A stretch of DNA of 64,000 bases from Erysipelotrichaceae bacterium (GTDB lineage Bacteria > Bacillota_I > Bacilli_A > Erysipelotrichales > Erysipelotrichaceae): positions 1-64,000 of the forward strand of contig JAFWGU010000038.1 of NCBI GenBank assembly GCA_017512285.1, read 5' to 3'. The notes beneath the pieces were generated by a model that saw only the letters and a list, made by a program, of their open reading frames with translations, ran no database searches and was not told where the DNA came from. Shown in pieces: positions 63,422 through 64,000 of the stretch. The position numbers were made by a program, and so were the translations under genes. Every line of letters begins with the position of its first letter. The stretch's first letter is position 1.

Positions 63422-64000
63422 TCAGAATTCAATTCTTTCCAGATCGTCGGGAACGAATATGCCGCCGCTGAAGTAATCTCTTCCTTCTTCAGTGTAGTCG
63501 CGCTTCCTGCTCTCCAGGTGCCAGTCCTCGGTATGATAGAGCAGGATGTTTTCTGCCTTTATCCTTTCGGCTGTTCTGCAGGCATCCGCAACGGTAGAGT
63601 GCTTGATCTTATGAGGGTTGAAGATGTGGGCATCTCTTTCCATGCAGAATGACTCATGCATTAAGAGCTTACATCCTTCAGCGAGAGGGAAATTATCTTC
63701 TGCCAATGGCTCATCTCCGCAGAATACATAGCTGTCATCCCTGTGATTTTTCATGATGAAGCCGTATTGGCTGACCTTTCTGGCGTGGGCATCAAAGAAG
63801 GTGACTTCATTGCCCAGGATGTCTGCCTTCTGACCGTCCTTTACGGCGATGAAGAAGAGTTTTTTTCCCAGAAGGGAAGTAACGCTTTCCTCAAACTGCA
63901 GTTCTGCAAGAGTTGAAACCAGATTCATTACGTCACGGTTGCCGAATATTCTTAACAGGGTATCCGGATTCTTTCTGGTGCGGGATATGAAGCTGCGCAG
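63422..64000 (-). CDS. Metallo-beta-lactamase-fold hydrolase (RNase Z-like), partial
   Basis: The gene enters from the right edge. The frame continues without a stop from 63928 to 64000, so the start is outside the window. The visible C-terminal 192 codons have YVFCGDEPLAEDNF, LLMHESFC (metal-binding region), the H-S-T triad KHSTVADACRTAERIKAENILLYH and a final IFVPDDLERIEF, as in the small RNase Z / ElaC-like group. The HxHxDH motif, expected near the N-terminus, is not visible. Function may be tRNA 3' processing or a related phosphodiesterase. Confidence 0.75.
   Translation of the reverse strand: MRSFISRTRKNPDTLLRIFGNRDVMNLVSTLAELQFEESVTSLLGKKLFFIAVKDGQKADILGNEVTFFDAHARKVSQYGFIMKNHRDDSYVFCGDEPLAEDNFPLAEGCKLLMHESFCMERDAHIFNPHKIKHSTVADACRTAERIKAENILLYHTEDWHLESRKRDYTEEGRDYFSGGIFVPDDLERIEF

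Noticed and set aside
1-64000. tRNA, rRNA, CRISPR array or prophage genes
   Set aside because: No cloverleaf with CCA end, rRNA signature, regular repeat-spacer pattern or phage structural gene was seen on either strand. A tool-based scan was not possible.

Overview
The window is a moderate-G+C, gene-dense chromosomal segment of a low-GC-lineage Bacillota. A non-sporulating Erysipelotrichia-like gut anaerobe is my best guess. Supporting signs are the order pth-mfd-rqcP-divIC, a delta subunit of RNA polymerase, a Zur/ZnuABC locus, a CIRCE operator, lipoate ligase, AGGAGG ribosome binding sites, many oxygen-sensitive Fe-S flavoenzymes, and lipoproteins in place of periplasmic proteins. The genes that sit between mfd and divIC in spore-formers (fin, spoVT, yabP, yabQ) are absent. 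The exact taxon cannot be fixed from sequence reading alone. No rRNA, tRNA, CRISPR array or prophage was seen.

Layout. 0-9.7 kb holds housekeeping genes: mutL, miaA, a lipoprotein serpin, pth, mfd, rqcP, divIC, an ER-type signal peptidase and a degenerate AcpS-like protein. 9.7-16.6 kb holds a ROK kinase, a TetR regulator, a candidate small RNA, a Zur-controlled zinc uptake operon, mnmM, GtrA and a Nudix hydrolase. 16.6-22.1 kb starts with a structured terminator-ended RNA, followed by a flotillin / LURP-one / membrane-protein operon, a lysoplasmalogenase and a lipid kinase. 22.2-26.0 kb is an aconitase X plus Fe-S flavin reductase operon. 26.07-28.46 kb is a defective IS3-family composite element carrying a membrane-tethered XRE regulator. 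It is inserted with a 3-bp duplication into the loop of a convergent terminator, and a broken IS200-type element is nested inside it. 28.5-30.9 kb holds a hydroxyacyl-CoA dehydrogenase, an HrcA-controlled small heat-shock protein and a NERD-domain protein.

31-44.2 kb is a carbohydrate locus around a DeoR regulator: transaldolase and Fe-alcohol dehydrogenase on one side, and split transketolase, IolB-like isomerase, fructose-type PTS, class II aldolase, RpiB/LacA-like isomerase, GldA-like dehydrogenase and a four-carbon acid sugar kinase on the other. Repeated TTGATAA-type motifs sit at three promoter regions and are probably its operators. 44.2-50.4 kb contains a radical SAM protein, murI, and a four-gene signalling module: a STAS protein, a membrane PP2C phosphatase fused to an RsbW-like ATPase, a small alarmone hydrolase and a STAS-kinase fusion. 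50.5-56.1 kb is a glycerol-3-phosphate oxidation operon (GlpA-like, FAD oxidoreductase, DUF1667) followed by an HD hydrolase and lplA. 56.3-59.5 kb holds rpoE, an Fe-S aldo/keto reductase, an alpha/beta hydrolase and an unknown gene.

59.5-63.4 kb is the strongest candidate for an undescribed system. A MgtA-type Mg2+ P-type ATPase is preceded by a leader of about 140 nt that encodes a short His-containing peptide. The codons at the end of that peptide form one arm of a 14-bp stem, and the base of the stem competes with a hairpin that sequesters the mgtA ribosome binding site. The next gene encodes a pore-less MgtE: the Mg2+-sensing N and CBS domains with only two membrane helices. The window closes inside a metallo-beta-lactamase-fold gene on the minus strand.
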